From positions 1-59,857 of the forward strand of contig NBAZ01000049.1 in NCBI GenBank assembly GCA_002794735.1: a stretch of DNA of 59,857 nt, in the 5' to 3' direction. The notes under the pieces are model-generated. The model was not told the DNA's origin, ran no database searches, and saw nothing but the letters and a program-made list of their open reading frames with translations. Of this stretch, positions 56,663 to 59,857 are shown piece by piece. Source of the DNA: Pyrrhoderma lamaoense (taxonomy: Eukaryota; Basidiomycota; Agaricomycetes; Hymenochaetales; Hymenochaetaceae). Made by a program: the position numbers and the translations under genes. Positions within the stretch are counted from its first letter, which is position 1. The number at the start of each line of letters is the position of its first letter.

Positions 56663-59332
56663 ATGTCGGATACAGCTCTTGACAAACGCGACGTCAAAAA
56701 CCCCCTCCTCTTCGAGTGTGCATGGGAAGTTGCTAATAAAGGTTAGTGGCGAGTCTATCTGGTGTCATCTTCTGAACCTTGGGCAAACAATGAACCTCTT
56801 TTTCATTTTCCCACTTCTCCTACTTTCATCTCTCTATTTTTTATTGCCTTCGTCTGTGGGGTGTATCTAAAATAGTGGGCGGTATCTACACGGTCATCAA
56901 GACAAAAGTACCCGTTACGGTATCAGAATATGGCGATAGGTATTGTCTTATCGGTCCCCTTAGCTACAAAACTGCACCGATGGAGGTTGAGGCGCAAGAA
57001 CCTGAAGATGAGGCGATGAAGGCGACTCTTGATTCGATGCGAACTCGAGGTGTGAAGATTTTATATGGGAGATGGCTGATAGAAGGTGCTCCACGAGTCC
57101 TTCTATTCGATACTGGGAGCGCATATACTTTCTTGGATGAATGGAAAGGTGATCTTTGGAACTTGGCTGGTATTCCTACTCCGCCAAATGATCATGAGAC
57201 CAACGAAACTATCGTGCTTGGTTATCTTGTTGCGTGGTTCTTAGGAGAGGTACGAAAGTTTTTATTTTTTCTGTCTTTTCTCCTTCGTTTTACTCAATCG
57301 ACTGATCTGTGAACTTGTCTTTTGTGTGTGTGCCACAGTATTGTTCACGTGAACTCAAGTCTTCTATTATCGCACATTTCCATGAATGGCAAGCTGGGAT
57401 AGCTATTCCGTTATGTCGTAAACGTCATATCGATGTGACGACAGTGTTCACTACTCATGCTACACTGCTCGGTCGTTATCTCTGTGCTGGAAGTGTAGAC
57501 TTCTACAACAATCTACAGTACTTCGATGTCGATCACGAAGCTGGCAAGCGTGGAATCTACCACCGATACTGTATTGAGCGTTCAGCTGCACATTGCGCTG
57601 ATGTATTCACAACGGTCTCACACATTACCGCTTATGAATCAGAACATCTCCTGAAACGTAAACCAGACGGAGTTGTTCCTAATGGTCTTAATGTAGTGAA
57701 ATTTCAAGCGATGCACGAATTCCAGAACCTTCATGCACAATCCAAAGCCAAGATAAACGAGTTCATCCGAGGGCACTTCTATGGACATTATGATTTCGAT
57801 ATCGAAAATACTCTATACATGTTCACGGCGGGACGTTACGAATACCGGAATAAGGGTGTCGATATGTTCATCGAGTCTCTTGCACGTCTCAACTACGAGC
57901 TTCAAAAATCTGGATCAACTGTTACAGTTGTTGCATTCATTATCATGCCGGCCGCCACCCAGTCATATACCGTCGAGGCATTGAAGGGACAAGCGGTCAT
58001 CAAGCAGCTACGTGATACAGTGCAGGATATCCAAACACGCATTGGGGATAGGTTATTTGAACATGCAGCACGCTACTCTGGGTGAGATATTTTTTTGCGA
58101 TTTACAATCCCACTTTTGCGTGTTACTTAATCTCTCGTTTAGTGAATCTGGTACAGAATTCCCTTCTTTGGACAAGCTGCTCTCAGATCAAGACAAGGTG
58201 CTCTTGAAAAGGCGGATCTTCGCACTTAAGCGACATTCATTACCTCCTATTACGACACATAATATGGCGGATGACGCAGCGGACCCTATCCTTAATCAGA
58301 TTCGCCGAGTACAACTCTTCAATGGACATCACGATCGCGTCAAGATTATCTTCCACCCGGATTTCCTCAACTCGAATAATCCCATTCTAGGGTTGGATTA
58401 TGAAGAGTTTGTCAGAGGTTGCCATCTCGGTGTCTTCCCGAGTTATTACGAGCCATGGGGTTATACTCCCGCTGAATGCACTGTTGTGAGTTTTTTTCGA
58501 TCCTTCTAGATTATCATCTGGCTTTTGATTAATCTTCCGCGATTTTCCAAGATGGGTGTTCCTTCGATTACAACGAATCTCTCAGGCTTCGGTTCCTTTA
58601 TGCAAGACCTCATTGAAGAGCCTGAATCTGAGGGGATTTACATTGTTGATCGTCGTTCCCGGTCAATAGAGGACTCTGTTAGCCAACTTACGGACTACAT
58701 GTTTTCATTCTGCAATAAAACACGCCGCCAACGTATAAATCAACGAAATCGTGTAGAGCGACTTTCTCCGCTACTTGACTGGAAGAATCTCGGAATCGAA
58801 TACTCTAAAGCTCGCCAACTTGCTCTTCGTCGGGCCTATCCGGATTCGTTCCAGGATGAGGAAGATGAGTATGATTTCAGTGGTCCTGAACGGCCTGCGT
58901 TCTCGATGCCAGGAAGCCCGCGCTTCCGGGCTGGTATGGCTACTCCAGGAGATATGGGTACTCTGACGGAAGAGGTAAGTTTTTATGATGACTCATGGGG
59001 AGGTTCTTTTAATGACTTTTTACCAATCCTACTTTCCAGATGCAGAGACTGAGTACTAGTGATTATCGTGGCTGGCCTGGAAAGGAAGAGGAAGAAGAAG
59101 GTTATCCTTTGTGCGTATCTCGTGTTCGATTTCTTAAAAATTTCCTGTCTTCTGATACTTGATATCTTTACTCAGCCCTCTTGTCATGAAAGTTCGTTCA
59201 CGAGCTAGTTCTATAATCTCTGGTGCTAGTACTCCCGGAGGAGGCACGTATAAGAGTTTAAGCGAGCGTGATCTACAGAAGGCTGATGCAGCTCTGAGCC
59301 ATGTTGGAGAAAAGCAAGCCAATGGTGTCTAA
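56663..59332 (+). CDS. gsy1: Glycogen [starch] synthase, glycosyltransferase family 3
   Basis: Transfers glucose from UDP-glucose to growing glycogen chains in the cytosol. Seven exons were traced: 56663-56741, 56876-57249, 57339-58081, 58143-58485, 58552-58974, 59040-59110, 59176-59332; they sum to 2190 nt, 729 residues plus stop, the usual length for fungal enzymes. The N-terminus [18 protein letters not shown] leads to [17 protein letters not shown], with the K-x-GGI nucleotide-binding motif. [15 protein letters not shown] and [14 protein letters not shown] are family blocks. [12 protein letters not shown] carries the E-x7-E catalytic pair, followed by [13 protein letters not shown]. The C-terminal tail is Ser/Thr-rich ([16 protein letters not shown]) and is the region that is phosphorylated in yeast and animal enzymes; that role is inferred here. 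The start is the first ATG in frame after a pyrimidine-rich leader. No damage is seen. Confidence 0.95.
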
Positions 59333-59857
59333 TCGATTTACCAAAATAATTCTCTATTCTTTTATTTCTGTATGAACCAGGGTGATATTCATCTAAATCG
59401 GGATTTGCAAGTTATATAATGCCCAAAGTCTTTGTGTGCTATTTTTATCTATCTCATCTTCTCCCATTTTATCTTTTTTCTTGCATATAACTCAATTCCT
59501 TTTAGCATCTTTTTTGTACTTTCCTCAACTTTTTTTTCCTGTGCTACCCCTTCCTCTCACATTTCTCCTTTACTATTCACAATTTCATGTTTGTATGTCT
59601 CAATGCCTTCTCCAAATATTCAACTTCTCCGAATCCGTCGGGTACTATAAATTTGCTCAAATTGCAATCAGTGCCGTGATTTTAACGTACTACCTACCTA
59701 TCCCTTGTTGTTATCACATTATGTTATGCCCCCCAGTTTTCTTTATATGATTATAAAATATGTCCCTTAGCTATTTGGTTTTCAAGCTTTATCTTTTGTG
59801 AAAGTATGACTTTTGTGAAAGTGTGAAACTCTTTGTTTTTTACTTAAACTTTGGCAT
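59333..59857. other. 3' flank of glycogen synthase
   Basis: T-rich sequence with no supported gene up to the window edge. It probably includes the 3' untranslated region. Confidence 0.4.

Noticed and set aside
1..59857. CRISPR array, bacterial operons, tRNA or rRNA genes
   Set aside because: The intron structure shows a eukaryote; I saw no spaced repeat array and no cloverleaf or rRNA-like sequence by eye, although a tRNA scan was not possible.

Overview
The window is nuclear DNA of a filamentous or yeast-like fungus, most likely a basidiomycete (Agaricomycotina). The evidence is the very high density of short spliceosomal introns (about 45-70 nt, GT-AG and a few GC-AG), a multigene family matching the basidiomycete DUF6533 membrane proteins, a WOPR-family transcription factor and a fungal glycogen synthase. 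There is no sign of bacterial gene organisation. I cannot name a genus from sequence alone.

Layout. Positions 1-6.3 kb are AT-rich and gene-poor. They hold one three-exon gene (2779-3882) with a PD-(D/E)XK nuclease-like signature and a small GC-rich direct repeat near 5.1-5.3 kb. Positions 6.3-45 kb are an expanded family cluster: ten apparently intact DUF6533-like genes on both strands (A 6297-8060 minus; B 9193-10845 plus; C 13512-15136 minus; D 16091-17723 minus; F 23239-24989 plus; H 27562-29162 plus; I 32287-33927 minus; J 36072-37764 plus; K 39499-41109 minus; L 43304-44905 minus). With them are one eroded pseudogene (E), one solo last-exon fragment (G), and two exon-1 relics. Between the copies lie dispersed repeats, segmental duplications of 5' flanks, a MITE inside an intron, and two remnants of unrelated genes. 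Positions 45.6-52.3 kb hold a WOPR regulator gene with a long purine/pyrimidine-skewed upstream region and low-complexity coding sequence. Positions 52.3-55.1 kb are a pyrimidine-rich gene-free stretch. Positions 55.1-55.9 kb contain two related palindromic TA-flanked elements and a small palindrome. Positions 56663-59332 are a complete seven-exon glycogen synthase gene.

The family genes share one architecture. I worked out copy H in full: 14 exons, 915 nt including stop, 304 aa. Exon 1 is 106 nt, exon 2 is 20 nt, exon 3 is 15 nt, and exon 7 appears to be only 2 nt (AT). In all ten intact copies the AG|AT|GT signature sits between two introns of ordinary length. The reading frame joins up only if the two bases are kept, creating the codon of a conserved cysteine. 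This conserved 2-nt microexon is the most striking observation in the window. The proteins should be polytopic membrane proteins with about seven hydrophobic segments. Their function is unknown. The mix of orientations, pseudogenes, shared flanks and relics indicates birth-and-death evolution. The single-copy WOPR and glycogen synthase genes at the right mark the return to ordinary chromosomal sequence.
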